Source of the DNA: Haemophilus sp. CCUG 60358
Lineage (GTDB): Bacteria > Pseudomonadota > Gammaproteobacteria > Enterobacterales > Pasteurellaceae
DNA: 64,000 nucleotides
Direction: 5' to 3'
Assembly: GCF_001679485.1 (NCBI RefSeq)
Contig: NZ_LZOZ01000001.1
Coordinates: 62,001-126,000, forward strand
This document shows, piece after piece, positions 9,761-19,778 of the stretch. The notes under the pieces are model-generated. The model made no database searches and was not told the DNA's origin. It saw only the letters and a list, made by a program, of their open reading frames with translations. The stretch's first letter is position 1; each line of letters starts with the position of its first letter. The translations under genes and the position numbers were made by a program.

Positions 9761-9783
9761 GCACAATCATAGGAAAGCAACAG

Positions 9784-10341
9784 ATGTCAGAAACTCAAGT
9801 GAATAATTTTTCTTTAATAAGCCGCCTATTTGGCAATTTATTTTATCGCAGCCCTACGGATCCCATTTTGAGTGGGGTATTTGATTGGTTGCAGCAACAA
9901 GGTTTAAGTCAAGTGTGGGCACTTTCTACGGATAAAGAAAGCGAAGCGGCCATTGATAATTTACAAATGAAAATTGATTTAACGTTGCTTGATCAAGAAT
10001 ATCAAAAATTGTTTGGACCAAACGGTAACGTGCCGACAGCTATTTCAAGTTATGATATGGATGTGCAACGTTTTGTGGATTTTCGTCATGTGCGTAATGT
10101 GCCTAAAGCAGAGAATGTGGATCATTTCGCTTTGCTATTGCTTACGGCTTCTTGGTTAGAAGACAACACGGAATCGCTATCTGCTCAACAAGATTTATTC
10201 GGTGATTTTCTCTTGCCTTGCGCAGCGAAATTCTTAACCCAAGTAGAAACTTATGCAACGCTTCCTTTCTATCGTTCATTAGCGTATTTAACCCGTGAAA
10301 TCTTGGCTGCAATGGCTGATGAATTAGAAGAAGGCGAGTAG
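9784..10341 (+). CDS. TorD/DmsD family molybdoenzyme maturation chaperone
   Basis: A 185-residue all-helical cytoplasmic protein with the TorD-family core YQKLFGPNGNVPTAISSYDMD (Y/F-x-x-L-F-GP) near residues 80-95. Family members bind the Tat signal peptide of molybdenum oxidoreductases such as DMSO, TMAO or formate enzymes and hold them until the cofactor is loaded. I preferred ATG 9784, which has AGGAAAG at 9771, over GTG 9757 inside the previous gene. No molybdoenzyme gene is adjacent, so its client is unknown. Confidence 0.8.
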   Translation: MSETQVNNFSLISRLFGNLFYRSPTDPILSGVFDWLQQQGLSQVWALSTDKESEAAIDNLQMKIDLTLLDQEYQKLFGPNGNVPTAISSYDMDVQRFVDFRHVRNVPKAENVDHFALLLLTASWLEDNTESLSAQQDLFGDFLLPCAAKFLTQVETYATLPFYRSLAYLTREILAAMADELEEGE

Positions 10342-10389
10342 TTTTCATCAATAGAATAGATCTCTAAAAGAGATTTTTAGATGCTAATA

Positions 10390-10424
10390 AAAAAGCCCTG
10401 CGTATCAAAACGCGGGGCTTTTAT
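10390..10424. terminator. Bidirectional terminator between the TorD-like gene and gyrA
   Basis: Stem AAAAGCCCTGCG paired with CGCGGGGCTTTT (one T-G wobble), 10-base loop, flanked by A and T runs. It serves two convergent genes. Confidence 0.85.
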
Positions 10425-10439
10425 TTAATGGAAGATCAA

Positions 10440-13085
10440 TTATTCTTCAGAAGTCACATCTTCAGTGCCTTCGTCTTCATCATCTACATCACAAACACGT
10501 TCAAGACTGACTACGTGCTCATCTTCTGCGGTACGAATTAAACGAACCCCTTGGGTGTTACGGCCAACGATACTTATTTCACTTACACGAGTACGCACTA
10601 AGGTACCTGCATCAGTGATAAGCATAATTTGGTCGGTTTTTTCTACTTGTGTCGCGGCAACGACTTTACCGTTACGTTCGCTCACTTTAATCGAAATCAC
10701 CCCTTTGGTATTACGCGATTTGGTTGGGTATTCGCTTAATTGTGTACGTTTACCGTAACCGTTTTGTGTCGCCGTAAGGATTGCACCATCATTTTTCGGC
10801 ACAACTAAGGATACGACTTTATCGATGTTGAGATCGAGTGTTTCTTCTGCATTATCGTCAGAAACATCTTCAATTTCGACCACACTTTCATCGTCAGCGA
10901 TGTCATTAGTAAGGGCAAGTTTAATACCGCGTACACCTGTTGCTAAACGACCCATTGCACGGACCGCACTTTCTGCGAAACGCACTACGCGACCTTGAGA
11001 GGAGAACAACATGATTTCGTTAGAACCATCAGTGATATCCACACCGATTAATTCATCTTCATCACGCAAGTTCAAGGCGATGATGCCGCTTGAACGTGGA
11101 CGGCTGAATTCGGTTAGCGCAATTTTCTTCACAATACCACCAGCGGTTGCCATGATGACGAATTTATCTTCTTCATAAGCAGAGATTGGCAAGATTGCGG
11201 TGATACGCTCGTTTTCTTGTAACGGTAGAATATTGACAATTGGACGACCACGTGCACCACGGCTCGCTTGTGGTAATTGATATACTTTCAACCAATATAA
11301 GCGACCACGGCTCGAGAAGCAGAGAATCGTATCGTGAGTATTCGCCACTAAGAGTTTTTCGATGAAGTCTTCATCTTTCATCTTCGTTGCAGATTTACCT
11401 TTACCGCCACGACGTTGTGCTTCGTAGTCGGTAAGTGGTTGATATTTCACATAACCTTCGTGAGAAAGAGTCACTACTACATCTTCTTGGGCAATTAAAT
11501 CTTCTAAATCAATATCACCGGAAGCCGCGGTAATTTCAGTACGACGTTCATCCGCGAATTGAGCGCGTACTTGTTCAAGCTCTTCACGAATCACTTCCAT
11601 CAAGCGCTCAGGGCTGTTGATGATGTGGAGAAGTTCTGCAATTTTAACCAATAACTCTTTGTATTCATTGATCACTTCTTCGGTAGCAAGACCGGTTAAA
11701 CGGTGCAAGCGAAGTTCTAAGATTGCATCAACTTGTTCTGGAGAAAGATAGTAATCAGAACCTTGAATACCAAATTCAGCCGCTAATTCAGCCGGACGTG
11801 CCGCTGCATCAAGCAAACCTAAAATTTCGTTATTCAGTTTCCAAGGGCGAGAGATTAATTTTTCTGCCGCTTCTTTACGCTCTTTCGATTGACGGATGAT
11901 GTCGATGATTTCATCGATATTTGATGTTGCAACCGCTAAACCTTCTAAAATATGGGTACGCTCGCGGGCTTTACGCAATTCAAATAAAGAACGGCGAATC
12001 ACCACTTCGCGACGGTGCATCACAAAGGCTTCAATGATTTGTTTTAAGTTGAATAAACGTGGTTGACCGTGATCCAAGGCCACCATGTTGATCCCGAAGG
12101 TCACCTGCATTTGAGTAAGGGCATAAAGGTGATTTAATACCACTTCGCCTACGGCATCGCGTTTGATGTCGATTTCAATGCGGATTCCTTCTTTGTTAGA
12201 AAGGTCGATAATATTGCTGATGCCTTCGATTTTTTTATCTTTGATAAGCTCAGCAATTTTTTCCACTAATTTGGCTTTGTTCACCTGATAAGGCAATTCG
12301 GTCACAATGATTTGCTCTTTGCCTTTATCTGTGGTTTCTACGCTAGCACGCGCGCGAACATACACTTTGCCGCGACCTGTGCGATAAGCTTCTTCAATCC
12401 CTTTACGGCCATTAATTAATGCCGCTGTCGGGAAATCTGGGCCAGGAATATATTGCATTAATTCATCAATGGTGATGTTTTCATTATCAATATAAGCCAA
12501 GCAGCCATCTAAAACTTCATTTAAGTTGTGTGGTGGAATGTTCGTTGCCATCCCCACCGCAATACCGGAAGAACCGTTTGCTAAAAGTGCAGGAATACGG
12601 GTTGGTAATACATCCGGAATCATTAATTCGCCATCATAGTTTGGCGAGAAATTCACGGTTTCTTTATCCAAGTCAGTTAATAACGCTTGGGTGATTTTTT
12701 GCATACGGACTTCGGTATAACGCATTGCCGCTGGCGCGTCACCGTCGATTGAACCGAAGTTACCTTGCCCATCTACCAACATGTAGCGTAATGAGAACGG
12801 CTGTGCCATACGCACAATGGTGTCGTACACCGCAGAATCACCGTGCGGGTGATATTTACCGATTACATCACCTACCACACGGGCAGATTTTACGTATTTT
12901 TTGCCGGCAGTGATGCCAGATTGATCCATGGAGAAAAGCACACGTCGATGCACCGGTTTTAAACCGTCACGCACATCAGGCAAAGCACGCCCAACAATCA
13001 CCGACATGGCGTAGTCAAGGTAAGAAGATTTGAGTTCTTCTTCAATATTGACTGGGGTAATAGAGGAATGGATTGAATCCGTCAT
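10440..13085 (-). CDS. gyrA: DNA gyrase subunit A
   Basis: Breakage-reunion subunit of gyrase, which introduces negative supercoils with GyrB. The 881-residue product has the winged-helix/toprim-contact domain with catalytic Tyr123 (AAMRYTEVR), the GyrA box QRRGGKG near 557 needed for DNA wrapping, and an acidic tail ([16 protein letters not shown]). In the quinolone-resistance region Ser84 and Asp88 are present, the wild-type, drug-sensitive residues. I start at 13085 (MTDSIHSS), with ribosome site AAAGGA; an in-frame ATG seven codons upstream lacks one. Confidence 0.97.
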   Translation of the reverse strand: MTDSIHSSITPVNIEEELKSSYLDYAMSVIVGRALPDVRDGLKPVHRRVLFSMDQSGITAGKKYVKSARVVGDVIGKYHPHGDSAVYDTIVRMAQPFSLRYMLVDGQGNFGSIDGDAPAAMRYTEVRMQKITQALLTDLDKETVNFSPNYDGELMIPDVLPTRIPALLANGSSGIAVGMATNIPPHNLNEVLDGCLAYIDNENITIDELMQYIPGPDFPTAALINGRKGIEEAYRTGRGKVYVRARASVETTDKGKEQIIVTELPYQVNKAKLVEKIAELIKDKKIEGISNIIDLSNKEGIRIEIDIKRDAVGEVVLNHLYALTQMQVTFGINMVALDHGQPRLFNLKQIIEAFVMHRREVVIRRSLFELRKARERTHILEGLAVATSNIDEIIDIIRQSKERKEAAEKLISRPWKLNNEILGLLDAAARPAELAAEFGIQGSDYYLSPEQVDAILELRLHRLTGLATEEVINEYKELLVKIAELLHIINSPERLMEVIREELEQVRAQFADERRTEITAASGDIDLEDLIAQEDVVVTLSHEGYVKYQPLTDYEAQRRGGKGKSATKMKDEDFIEKLLVANTHDTILCFSSRGRLYWLKVYQLPQASRGARGRPIVNILPLQENERITAILPISAYEEDKFVIMATAGGIVKKIALTEFSRPRSSGIIALNLRDEDELIGVDITDGSNEIMLFSSQGRVVRFAESAVRAMGRLATGVRGIKLALTNDIADDESVVEIEDVSDDNAEETLDLNIDKVVSLVVPKNDGAILTATQNGYGKRTQLSEYPTKSRNTKGVISIKVSERNGKVVAATQVEKTDQIMLITDAGTLVRTRVSEISIVGRNTQGVRLIRTAEDEHVVSLERVCDVDDEDEGTEDVTSEE

Positions 13086-13238
13086 TTTTATTCCTTTTTT
13101 GATCAAAAAATTGTGACGGATTATAGCATAAATTTAAGCATTTTTGTGTGAAAAGTGCGGTTGATTTTAAAGCAGTTTTTTAATGTGGAAATAAATAAGG
13201 CAGACATTAAGTCCGCCTTATGATTGAGAGAAAATCGT

Positions 13239-15002
13239 CTATTTCCAATTTTCTCGTTTGGCTTTTTGTAATTTCGCATAAGCACCAAGTAAAGCTTGGT
13301 GTTCTTTGAAGTTTTCAAGCGTTTCATCACTGGCTGGCAAGCTATAGAACGGGTTACCTTTTTCTGCCACCGCAGCCCAAGCTTGTTGAACGGCTTCTTT
13401 GCCATACATTCTTTCAAATACAGTGCGATATTGTTGTGGATCGCGAGTACTGTCTAAATGCAATTCAATGATGCTGATTAAAGCACGATAGTAATTTGCA
13501 CGCTCTGGTGTAAACACAGAGCTGTTCATATTTATCGTCCAGTTTGCCCAATCTAAGGCTAATTCTAATTCACCTAATGCTAAGTAAAGCATGGATTTCA
13601 GTTCACCAACACGTAATGTTGTCCAGCCGCTTGCTTTTGGTGCAACGATACCGATAAATTCGCGGACGCGTGTAGCATCGTCAATATCTTGCTCATCTAA
13701 TTCTGCTAATAATTCTTCATAAGTTTCAGCATCATGATGATGGTGTGGTAGATCCAATAAGATCTCACGCCAGTCCATACCCATATTATTATTGGCATAA
13801 ATGAGGTCATCAGCAGGATAGATATCAGACATGCCTGGTACGATAATGCGGCAAGCGTAAACGTCTAAATGGTTGTAATCCATGATATAGACTTCTTTTT
13901 CCTCTGCATTAAAGATTGCCATCAAGTTTTCATATTCTTCTTGCGTTGAACCTGAGAAATCCCAATCTACAAATTCATAATCTGGCGTATTTTTGAATAA
14001 ATCCCAAGAAATTAAACCGCTAGAATCAATAAAGTGTGTTTCAAGGTTAGCATGCTCCGCCACATCATCATTATTGAATGATGGAGGCGAGAATACATCG
14101 AGATCTTTTAAGCTGCGACCTTGTAAAAGCTCCGTTACGGTACGCTCTAATGCCACTTGAAAGTTTGGATGTGCACCAAAAGAAGCAAAGCAAGTGCCGT
14201 TATTTGGGTTAAGCAACACAACACAAATGACAGGATATTTGCCACCTAATGAGGCATCGAAAGCATAAATTGGGAAGCCTTCTTCTTCTAATTTTGTAAT
14301 AGAGGCTTGAATGGATGGATAGCGATCCATCACAGATTTTGGAATTTCAGGAAGACTGATTGCTTCTGCAATAATGCGATTTTTTACATAACGTTCAAAA
14401 ACTTCTGAAAGCCCTTGCACTCGCGCTTCATTTTTTGTGTTACCGGCAGACATCCCGTTAGAGACGTATAAATTCGCAATGATACTTTGTGGAATATAGA
14501 TGGTTTCTTGATCAGATTGGCGCACATAAGGCATCGCGACAATACCGCGATCGTAATTACCGGATTGCAGATCCACAAGCAATTCTGGAGTTAGTTCTTG
14601 ATTTGAATCGAAATAATCCCATAAGTAATCATCTAAAATCCCTAGAGGTAAAAGGTCTTCATCTTCAATAGGAAACCATTTTTCAGTGGGATAATGGACG
14701 AAATCGCCATTGGCAATCTCTTGCCCTAAATAGAAATCAGCAAAAAAATAGTTGGTAGAGAGACGTTCGAAATATTCACCTAATGCAGATGCTAATGCGG
14801 CTTTTTTGCTCGCGCCTTTACCGTTAGAAAAACATTGTGGGCAATCCTTATCACGAATATGTACAGACCAGACATTTGGCACAGGATTAAGCCAAGAGGC
14901 TTCTTCGATATTGAAACCAAGTGCGGTCAATTTTTGTTGAAATTTTGAAATACTGTCTTCAAGTGCGGCATCTTTGCCGAGAATAAATGTTTGTTCGGTC
15001 AT
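13239..15002 (-). CDS. ycaO: YcaO domain protein, OsmC/YcaO type
   Basis: A 587-residue protein matching E. coli YcaO in length (about 586) and in its YcaO core: the N-terminal CPQCFSNGKGASKKAALASALGEYFERLSTNYFF segment and the later SNGMSAGNTKNEARVQGLSEVFERYVKNR segment provide the ATP/Mg-binding glutamates. YcaO-family enzymes activate backbone amides with ATP; E. coli YcaO has been linked genetically to beta-methylthiolation of ribosomal protein S12 with RimO. Start chosen at MTEQTF with AGGAAC upstream rather than a longer frame from 15059. It stands alone, divergent from yegP. Confidence 0.9.
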   Translation of the reverse strand: MTEQTFILGKDAALEDSISKFQQKLTALGFNIEEASWLNPVPNVWSVHIRDKDCPQCFSNGKGASKKAALASALGEYFERLSTNYFFADFYLGQEIANGDFVHYPTEKWFPIEDEDLLPLGILDDYLWDYFDSNQELTPELLVDLQSGNYDRGIVAMPYVRQSDQETIYIPQSIIANLYVSNGMSAGNTKNEARVQGLSEVFERYVKNRIIAEAISLPEIPKSVMDRYPSIQASITKLEEEGFPIYAFDASLGGKYPVICVVLLNPNNGTCFASFGAHPNFQVALERTVTELLQGRSLKDLDVFSPPSFNNDDVAEHANLETHFIDSSGLISWDLFKNTPDYEFVDWDFSGSTQEEYENLMAIFNAEEKEVYIMDYNHLDVYACRIIVPGMSDIYPADDLIYANNNMGMDWREILLDLPHHHHDAETYEELLAELDEQDIDDATRVREFIGIVAPKASGWTTLRVGELKSMLYLALGELELALDWANWTINMNSSVFTPERANYYRALISIIELHLDSTRDPQQYRTVFERMYGKEAVQQAWAAVAEKGNPFYSLPASDETLENFKEHQALLGAYAKLQKAKRENWK

Positions 15003-15181
15003 AATTGTTCCTGTTGTAAAAAGTTCCCGCATCATAGGGGAGTTTAGTGGGCTAATCAAGCATAAAATTTATACGCTTTAGCTCTTGTTTTCCTTTATTT
15101 TTAAGGGTAAATTAGCCTTGCGCAGAAAGGCATTTTCTGTGTAGGTAAAATTATAAACAAATCAATCAATTGGGAGACATT

Positions 15182-15520
15182 ATGGCTCAAGGATTTTATG
15201 AATTAAAAGTGGCTAAAGACGGACAATTTATGTTCAACTTAAAAGCAGCAAACGGACAAGTTATTTTAACTAGCGAACTTTATAAAACAAAAGCATCAGC
15301 TGAAAATGGTATTGCTTCAGTGCAAAAAAATGGTGTGGATGCGAAAAACTTTGAATATCGCGTAGCGAAAAATGACAAACCTTACTTCATTTTAAAAGCA
15401 GCTAACCACCAAGAAATTGGCCGTAGCCAATATTATTCTTCTCAAGCTGCAGCAGAAAAAGGCGTTGAGTCAGTGATCAATAACGCATCTTCTGCAGTAA
15501 TCAAAGAAGTCACAGAATAA
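15182..15520 (+). CDS. YegP family protein (tandem DUF1508)
   Basis: A small 112-residue protein made of two homologous repeats, about 4-52 and 55-103: FYELKVAKDGQFMFNLKAANGQVILTSELY and FEYRVAKNDKPYFILKAANHQEIGRSQYYSS. This is the YegP (DUF1508) fold, a compact beta-rich domain of unknown function, often abundant in stress. ATG 15182 has GGGAG at 15172; a TTG 12 bases upstream is less likely. Confidence 0.9.
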   Translation: MAQGFYELKVAKDGQFMFNLKAANGQVILTSELYKTKASAENGIASVQKNGVDAKNFEYRVAKNDKPYFILKAANHQEIGRSQYYSSQAAAEKGVESVINNASSAVIKEVTE

Positions 15521-16237
15521 TCATTCTGTTCTTATTTCTTTAAATGCACCTGCCGGCTCTAAAAACGCCGGCATTTTTGACCGCGCTTTCTCCGGATTCA
15601 GTGTTAAGGGATAGGTTCGTTTTTGGGCAACGATGACCGTGAGCGGAGAGCAGAGCGTGGTCTTTTCTTGTTTTATAGATAGTCTTTCTTCTGCAATCAC
15701 ATCAAAATTTAATAACGATAACCAGTCAATGACTCGCCAAGTGGCATATTGTCGGAATTTGAAGTCACCTAACTTAGGTTTGAAAAGCAATGGACTCATT
15801 GGATTAAATAACGTGATGAAAATCCAGCCGTCATCCTTTAAAACACGATGCGCTTCACGCAATATTTGATGAGGATCTTGCGCAAAATTTAAGGTGTTTG
15901 CCAACAAGCAGGCATCCATTTCTTTTTCAATAAAAGGCAAGGCTAACGGTGAGGCTTGGATCAAACTGCCACTTTCATTTAAAAATGCGGTGGGAAAATG
16001 CGCTGTTTTTTCAGCTAATACAATTTGATGACGTAAAGGTAAATCAAAGGCAATTTCTCCACTTAAGGCACCGACTTTCAGAATTTGATAGCCTAAAATT
16101 TTTGGTGTCCATTGGGTAAAATAATGTGTTAATACGTTACAATAGGCTTCACCTTGTGGTAACGCTTGCCAACTTTCAGGTGAAAGAAGAGGTTTGTGCC
16201 ATTTGGCTTTCCAATTCAATGTTAATCCTATTTTCAT
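15521..16237 (-). CDS. SAM-dependent methyltransferase, YafS-like
   Basis: A 238-residue class I methyltransferase-like protein. A Methyltransf_11-type core is visible: LKVGALSGEIAFDLPLRHQIVLAE, then DACLLANTLNFAQDPHQILREAHRVLKDDGWIFITLFNPMSPL. The glycine-rich SAM loop is weaker than usual. In E. coli the homologue yafS is also divergent from gloB, supporting the assignment. The preferred start (16237) leaves only 10 bases to the gloB start, so the two promoters must overlap the partner gene. The substrate is unknown. Its stop abuts the yegP stop. Confidence 0.8.
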   Translation of the reverse strand: MKIGLTLNWKAKWHKPLLSPESWQALPQGEAYCNVLTHYFTQWTPKILGYQILKVGALSGEIAFDLPLRHQIVLAEKTAHFPTAFLNESGSLIQASPLALPFIEKEMDACLLANTLNFAQDPHQILREAHRVLKDDGWIFITLFNPMSPLLFKPKLGDFKFRQYATWRVIDWLSLLNFDVIAEERLSIKQEKTTLCSPLTVIVAQKRTYPLTLNPEKARSKMPAFLEPAGAFKEIRTE

Positions 16238-16247
16238 AAGGTAATTT

Positions 16248-16949
16248 ATGCTAGTTCCTATTCCTGCGCTCAATGATAACTATATTTGGCTTTATAGACG
16301 AGAAAATTTCTCCGTAATTGTGATCGATATCCCAGAAATAACCCGTTTAATTCCGTATTTAGAATCCAATAAGCTAGACATAGAAGCGGTGTTATTAACC
16401 CATAATCATGATGATCATGTTCAAGGTGTCGCGGAATTTAAGCAATATTATCCCAATGTGCCAGTTTTCGGTCCAACAGAATGTGCAAATAAAGGGGCAA
16501 CCAATATTATGGATAGTGGTGTGATTAATACGGCACATTATCATATTGAAGTTTTGCCAAGCGGTGGCCATACGGCAGGGCATATCAGCTATTTGGTGGA
16601 TGGGCATCTATTTTGTGGTGATGCGTTATTTTCTGCGGGTTGTGGTCGCGTATTTACGGGAAATTTTGCTCAAATGTTTGAATCTATGCAGCGTTTTAAC
16701 CAATTATCGAATGAAACCGTCGTTTGCCCTGCTCATGAATATACGCTGGGTAATTTAGCTTTTGCGGAAACCGTATTGGCGGATAAAAGTGCGGTTGAAA
16801 ATCAACGTGTTTTAGTGGAGCGTTATCGTGCAGAGGGTAAACCGAGTTTGCCGACAACGATTGGATTAGAGAAACAAATTAATCCGTTTTTACAAGCAAA
16901 AAATTTAGACGAATTTACACAATGGCGTTTAGCGAAAGATAAGTTTTAA
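16248..16949 (+). CDS. gloB: Hydroxyacylglutathione hydrolase (glyoxalase II)
   Basis: Hydrolyses S-lactoylglutathione to lactate and glutathione, the second step of methylglyoxal detoxification in the cytoplasm. The 233-residue product shows the metallo-beta-lactamase motif THNHDDH at 51-57 that binds two metals, a further ligand in GGHTAGH and [13 protein letters not shown], and the glutathione-binding C-terminal region. It is slightly shorter than the E. coli enzyme. AAGGT lies 7 bases before the ATG. Confidence 0.95.
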   Translation: MLVPIPALNDNYIWLYRRENFSVIVIDIPEITRLIPYLESNKLDIEAVLLTHNHDDHVQGVAEFKQYYPNVPVFGPTECANKGATNIMDSGVINTAHYHIEVLPSGGHTAGHISYLVDGHLFCGDALFSAGCGRVFTGNFAQMFESMQRFNQLSNETVVCPAHEYTLGNLAFAETVLADKSAVENQRVLVERYRAEGKPSLPTTIGLEKQINPFLQAKNLDEFTQWRLAKDKF

Positions 16950-17084
16950 CTCATTTTAGTTATTTGTTTGAGTTTTTTCTCTTGAAATTTGCTCAATTCT
17001 CAACAATTCATTAAAATAGCGAAACTTTTACTTTCTACTTAAGCCGCATATTCATAAAAGTGCGGTTGTTTTTATTAGGTTTTT

Positions 17085-18407
17085 ATGACCCTTCTTGTTC
17101 TAGGCATTAATCATAAAACAGCTTCTGTCGCTGTTCGTGAGAAAGTCGCTTTTTCTGAAGAAAAGCGGCAGCTTGCCTTACAACAAATTCACCAACAAGA
17201 TTTGGCTGAAAGTGCGGTTATTCTTTCTACCTGTAACCGTACAGAGATTTATCTTCACCATCGTCAAATTTCACCCCAAGAGTGTAAGCAATGGCAAACG
17301 AACTGTATAAATTGGTTTGCTAATATTCATCAGCTTTCTGTCGATGAATTAAATAAAAGTATTTACACACATCAAAATCAACAAGCCGCAAATCATTTAA
17401 TGCGCGTGGCATGTGGTTTGGATTCATTAATTTTGGGCGAGCCGCAAATTTTAGGACAGGTGAAACAAGCGTTTCAAATCAGTGAAGATTATTATCAAGC
17501 GGCGAATATTCCACTTTCAAGCACGCTTTCTCGTTTGTTCCAAAAAACCTTTGCAACAGCAAAACGAGTGCGTACTGAAACCAATATTGGTGAAAGCGCT
17601 GTGTCGGTGGCTTATGCAGCTTGTAGCTTAGCGCGTCAAATTTTTGAATCTTTACGTGAATTACAAATTTTGCTCGTTGGGGCAGGGGAAACCATTGAAT
17701 TGGTGAGTCGTCATTTATTACGCCACGGTGTAAAAAAATTGATGATTGCTAACCGCACTTTATCTCGTGCTGAGCAGTTGGTGGAAAAATTAGCGTCTAA
17801 TACACCGATTGATGTGTATTCGCTTGATGAATTGCAAACACCGCTAAATCAAGCCGATATTGTTATCAGCTCTACAGGCAGTCCGACTATTTTAATCACT
17901 AAAGCGATGGCTGAAATTGCGGAGAAAGCACGCCAATTTAGACCGACTTTAATGGTTGATATCGCCGTGCCTCGTGATATTGATGAAAATGTCTCTGAAT
18001 TAGAAAGTGTGTATCATTACACCGTGGATGATTTGCAAGATATTATCCAACGCAATCTTTCTCAACGTGAGCAAGCATCGGAGCAAGCACAAGATATCAT
18101 CACGCAAGAATGTAATGCCTTCTTTGAGTGGTTGAAAGTGCAACAGTTCTCTAATTTAATTCGTCATTATCGTGATGAGGCAGAGAATACTCGCCAAGAA
18201 TTACTCGAAAAAGCGTTACACCAAATTCAACAAGGTGAGAATGCTGAAAAGATTCTACAAGAATTAAGTTATAAATTAACAAATAAACTTATTCATGCTC
18301 CAACCCAAACCATGCAATCCATGATGAGATCAGGTAATGCAGAAGGGTTGCATGCCTTTTCAAATGCGTTGCATTTAACCCATCCTTTAAATGAAAAAAA
18401 CGATTAA
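17085..18407 (+). CDS. hemA: Glutamyl-tRNA reductase
   Basis: NADPH-dependent reduction of glutamyl-tRNA(Glu) to glutamate 1-semialdehyde, the first committed step of haem synthesis by the C5 route. The 440-residue protein has catalytic Cys50 in STCNRTEIY, the [17 protein letters not shown] signature near 107-123, a Rossmann motif ([16 protein letters not shown]) and the C-terminal dimerisation helices. It is full length with no disruption. Its presence separates this organism from H. influenzae, which cannot make haem de novo. Uptake cores lie at 17058 and 17210. Confidence 0.97.
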   Translation: MTLLVLGINHKTASVAVREKVAFSEEKRQLALQQIHQQDLAESAVILSTCNRTEIYLHHRQISPQECKQWQTNCINWFANIHQLSVDELNKSIYTHQNQQAANHLMRVACGLDSLILGEPQILGQVKQAFQISEDYYQAANIPLSSTLSRLFQKTFATAKRVRTETNIGESAVSVAYAACSLARQIFESLRELQILLVGAGETIELVSRHLLRHGVKKLMIANRTLSRAEQLVEKLASNTPIDVYSLDELQTPLNQADIVISSTGSPTILITKAMAEIAEKARQFRPTLMVDIAVPRDIDENVSELESVYHYTVDDLQDIIQRNLSQREQASEQAQDIITQECNAFFEWLKVQQFSNLIRHYRDEAENTRQELLEKALHQIQQGENAEKILQELSYKLTNKLIHAPTQTMQSMMRSGNAEGLHAFSNALHLTHPLNEKND

Positions 18408-19134
18408 ATTTTTGACCGCACTTTTCAGTAGTGTACCGTTACTGATGAGTGTGTCAGCCCTAGCTGAATACCGAACTTTTGATGATGGCAATATTACTTA
18501 CGGAATTTTTCAAGCAAAGCCAGAAGAAGTACAGCTACATTGGAAAGATGCTGAAGGTAACGATTATCAAAGTTTAACGCGTCTCAAAAATGCCTTAGAG
18601 CCTAGCTATAACGTGAAAATGATCATGAATGCAGGCATTTATAGCATGAATAACACGCCAGCGGGATTGTGGATTGAGCATGGAAAAGAGCTCAATGCGT
18701 TAAATACAAAATCAGGCAAAGGTAACTTTCATGTACAACCCAATGGTGTGTTTGCCATTGCAGGAAATAAGCCCTACATTTTAACAACAGCAGCTTATCA
18801 GAAAAGCAAACTCAAGCCGGATTTTGCGTTGCAATCAGGCCCAATGTTGATTATTCATGGCAAAATAAATCCGCAATTTAGAGCAAGCCTAGAAAGCTAT
18901 CATAAGCGTAATGCAGTGTGTTTGACGAAGCAAAATGAATTGCTGTTTTTGATGACGATAAGAGGTGAGCCTAATCTTTATACCTTGAGTCAAGGTTTAC
19001 TTAAAATTGGTTGTCAGGATGCCTTATATCTTGATGGAACTATTTCTAATTGGTACATTCCAGGGCAATTTAGCTCTTTGCATTGGAAGCATTTTGTGGG
19101 AATGATCTCCGTTCTTGATGTGAACAAAAAATAG
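18391..19134 (+). CDS. Phosphodiester glycosidase family exported protein (NAGPA/DUF2233)
   Basis: A 247-residue protein with an N-terminal signal peptide ending near SALAEYRTF. The rest matches the phosphodiester glycosidase family: [63 protein letters not shown] and [14 protein letters not shown], related to YigE-type bacterial proteins and the mammalian mannose 6-phosphate uncovering enzyme. Substrate unknown, presumably a periplasmic sugar phosphodiester. Its first 17 bases overlap the end of hemA, so translation is probably coupled. An uptake core (18415) is read within the signal peptide. Confidence 0.8.
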   Translation: MKKTIKFLTALFSSVPLLMSVSALAEYRTFDDGNITYGIFQAKPEEVQLHWKDAEGNDYQSLTRLKNALEPSYNVKMIMNAGIYSMNNTPAGLWIEHGKELNALNTKSGKGNFHVQPNGVFAIAGNKPYILTTAAYQKSKLKPDFALQSGPMLIIHGKINPQFRASLESYHKRNAVCLTKQNELLFLMTIRGEPNLYTLSQGLLKIGCQDALYLDGTISNWYIPGQFSSLHWKHFVGMISVLDVNKK

Positions 19135-19193
19135 CAAAAGCGTTTTATTTATAATCAACTAAATCAAAAAATCTGTTTTTTGCAAAAAAATGA

Positions 19194-19222
19194 TTGACGA
19201 GAATAGGTCAAATCAGGATAAT
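19194..19222 (+). promoter_or_regulatory. Promoter of the tRNA cluster
   Basis: TTGACG (19194-19199), 17-base spacer, GATAAT (19217-19222), followed by the GC-rich discriminator ACGCCCCGC. A strong -35/-10 pair with a GC-rich start region is typical of stable RNA promoters under stringent control. Confidence 0.75.
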
Positions 19223-19257
19223 ACGCCCCGCAAAGCCGATAAGGTAAAGCAAATGAT

Positions 19258-19334
19258 GGCTACATAGCTCAGTTGGTTAGAGCACAACACTCATAATGTT
19301 GGGGTCGCAAGTTCGAATCTCGCTGTAGCCACCA
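19258..19334 (+). tRNA. tRNA-Met (CAT)
   Basis: A 77-base cloverleaf with acceptor arms GGCTACA and TGTAGCC, the TTCGAATC T-arm and an encoded 3' CCA. The anticodon stem CAACA/TGTTG encloses loop CTCATAA, anticodon CAT. The first base pair is a normal G-C pair, so this is the elongator form. First gene of the cluster. Confidence 0.93.
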
Positions 19335-19339
19335 AATTT

Positions 19340-19424
19340 GCGGGACTGGCGAAATTGGTAGACGCACCAGATTTAGGTTCTGGCGCCGAGAGGTGTGTGG
19401 GTTCAAGTCCCTCGTCCCGCACCA
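19340..19424 (+). tRNA. tRNA-Leu (TAG)
   Basis: An 85-base class II tRNA with a long variable arm, acceptor GCGGGAC/GTCCCGC and encoded CCA. Anticodon stem CCAGA/TCTGG encloses TTTAGGT, anticodon TAG, reading CUN leucine codons. Only five bases separate it from tRNA-Met. Confidence 0.95.
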
Positions 19425-19451
19425 TTTATCAGCTTGCAGTCAAATAGTAGT

Positions 19452-19526
19452 TGGGGTATCGCCAAGCGGTAAGGCACCGGGTTTTGATCTCGGCATCCCT
19501 AGGTTCGAATCCTAGTACCCCAGCCA
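19452..19526 (+). tRNA. tRNA-Gln (TTG), copy 1
   Basis: A 75-base cloverleaf with acceptor TGGGGTA/TACCCCA and encoded CCA. The anticodon loop TTTTGAT gives TTG. Identical in sequence to the next tRNA. Confidence 0.95.
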
Positions 19527-19573
19527 TACTATCTAAATAAAATCTTCTTTATTTCCAATCAAAGAATTTCTGT

Positions 19574-19648
19574 TGGGGTATCGCCAAGCGGTAAGGCACC
19601 GGGTTTTGATCTCGGCATCCCTAGGTTCGAATCCTAGTACCCCAGCCA
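19574..19648 (+). tRNA. tRNA-Gln (TTG), copy 2
   Basis: Exact duplicate of the preceding tRNA-Gln, 47 bases downstream. The spacer differs from the one before copy 1, so the duplication covers little more than the gene itself. Confidence 0.95.
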
Positions 19649-19726
19649 TCTTATTTTCTCTATTTCTTTTAAATAAAAATGCGATTAAATTTAACCGCAC
19701 CTTAGTATTTCATTTTTTTATCTATA

Positions 19727-19770
19727 AAAAAGTGCGGTACAAATTCACTATAAATTTTGACCGCACTTTA
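19727..19770. terminator. Uptake-sequence-pair terminator between tRNAs and prfC
   Basis: Inverted uptake cores at 19730 and 19760 with a loop of about 21 bases, A-run on one side giving a U-run after prfC on the minus strand. It lies 3' of both the tRNA cluster and prfC. Confidence 0.7.
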
Positions 19771-19778
19771 TATTACAA

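Noticed and set aside
13121..13417. A 98-residue minus-strand open frame overlapping the ycaO 3' end
   Set aside because: It lies in another frame over conserved ycaO codons, and its composition looks like random translation; no ribosome site.
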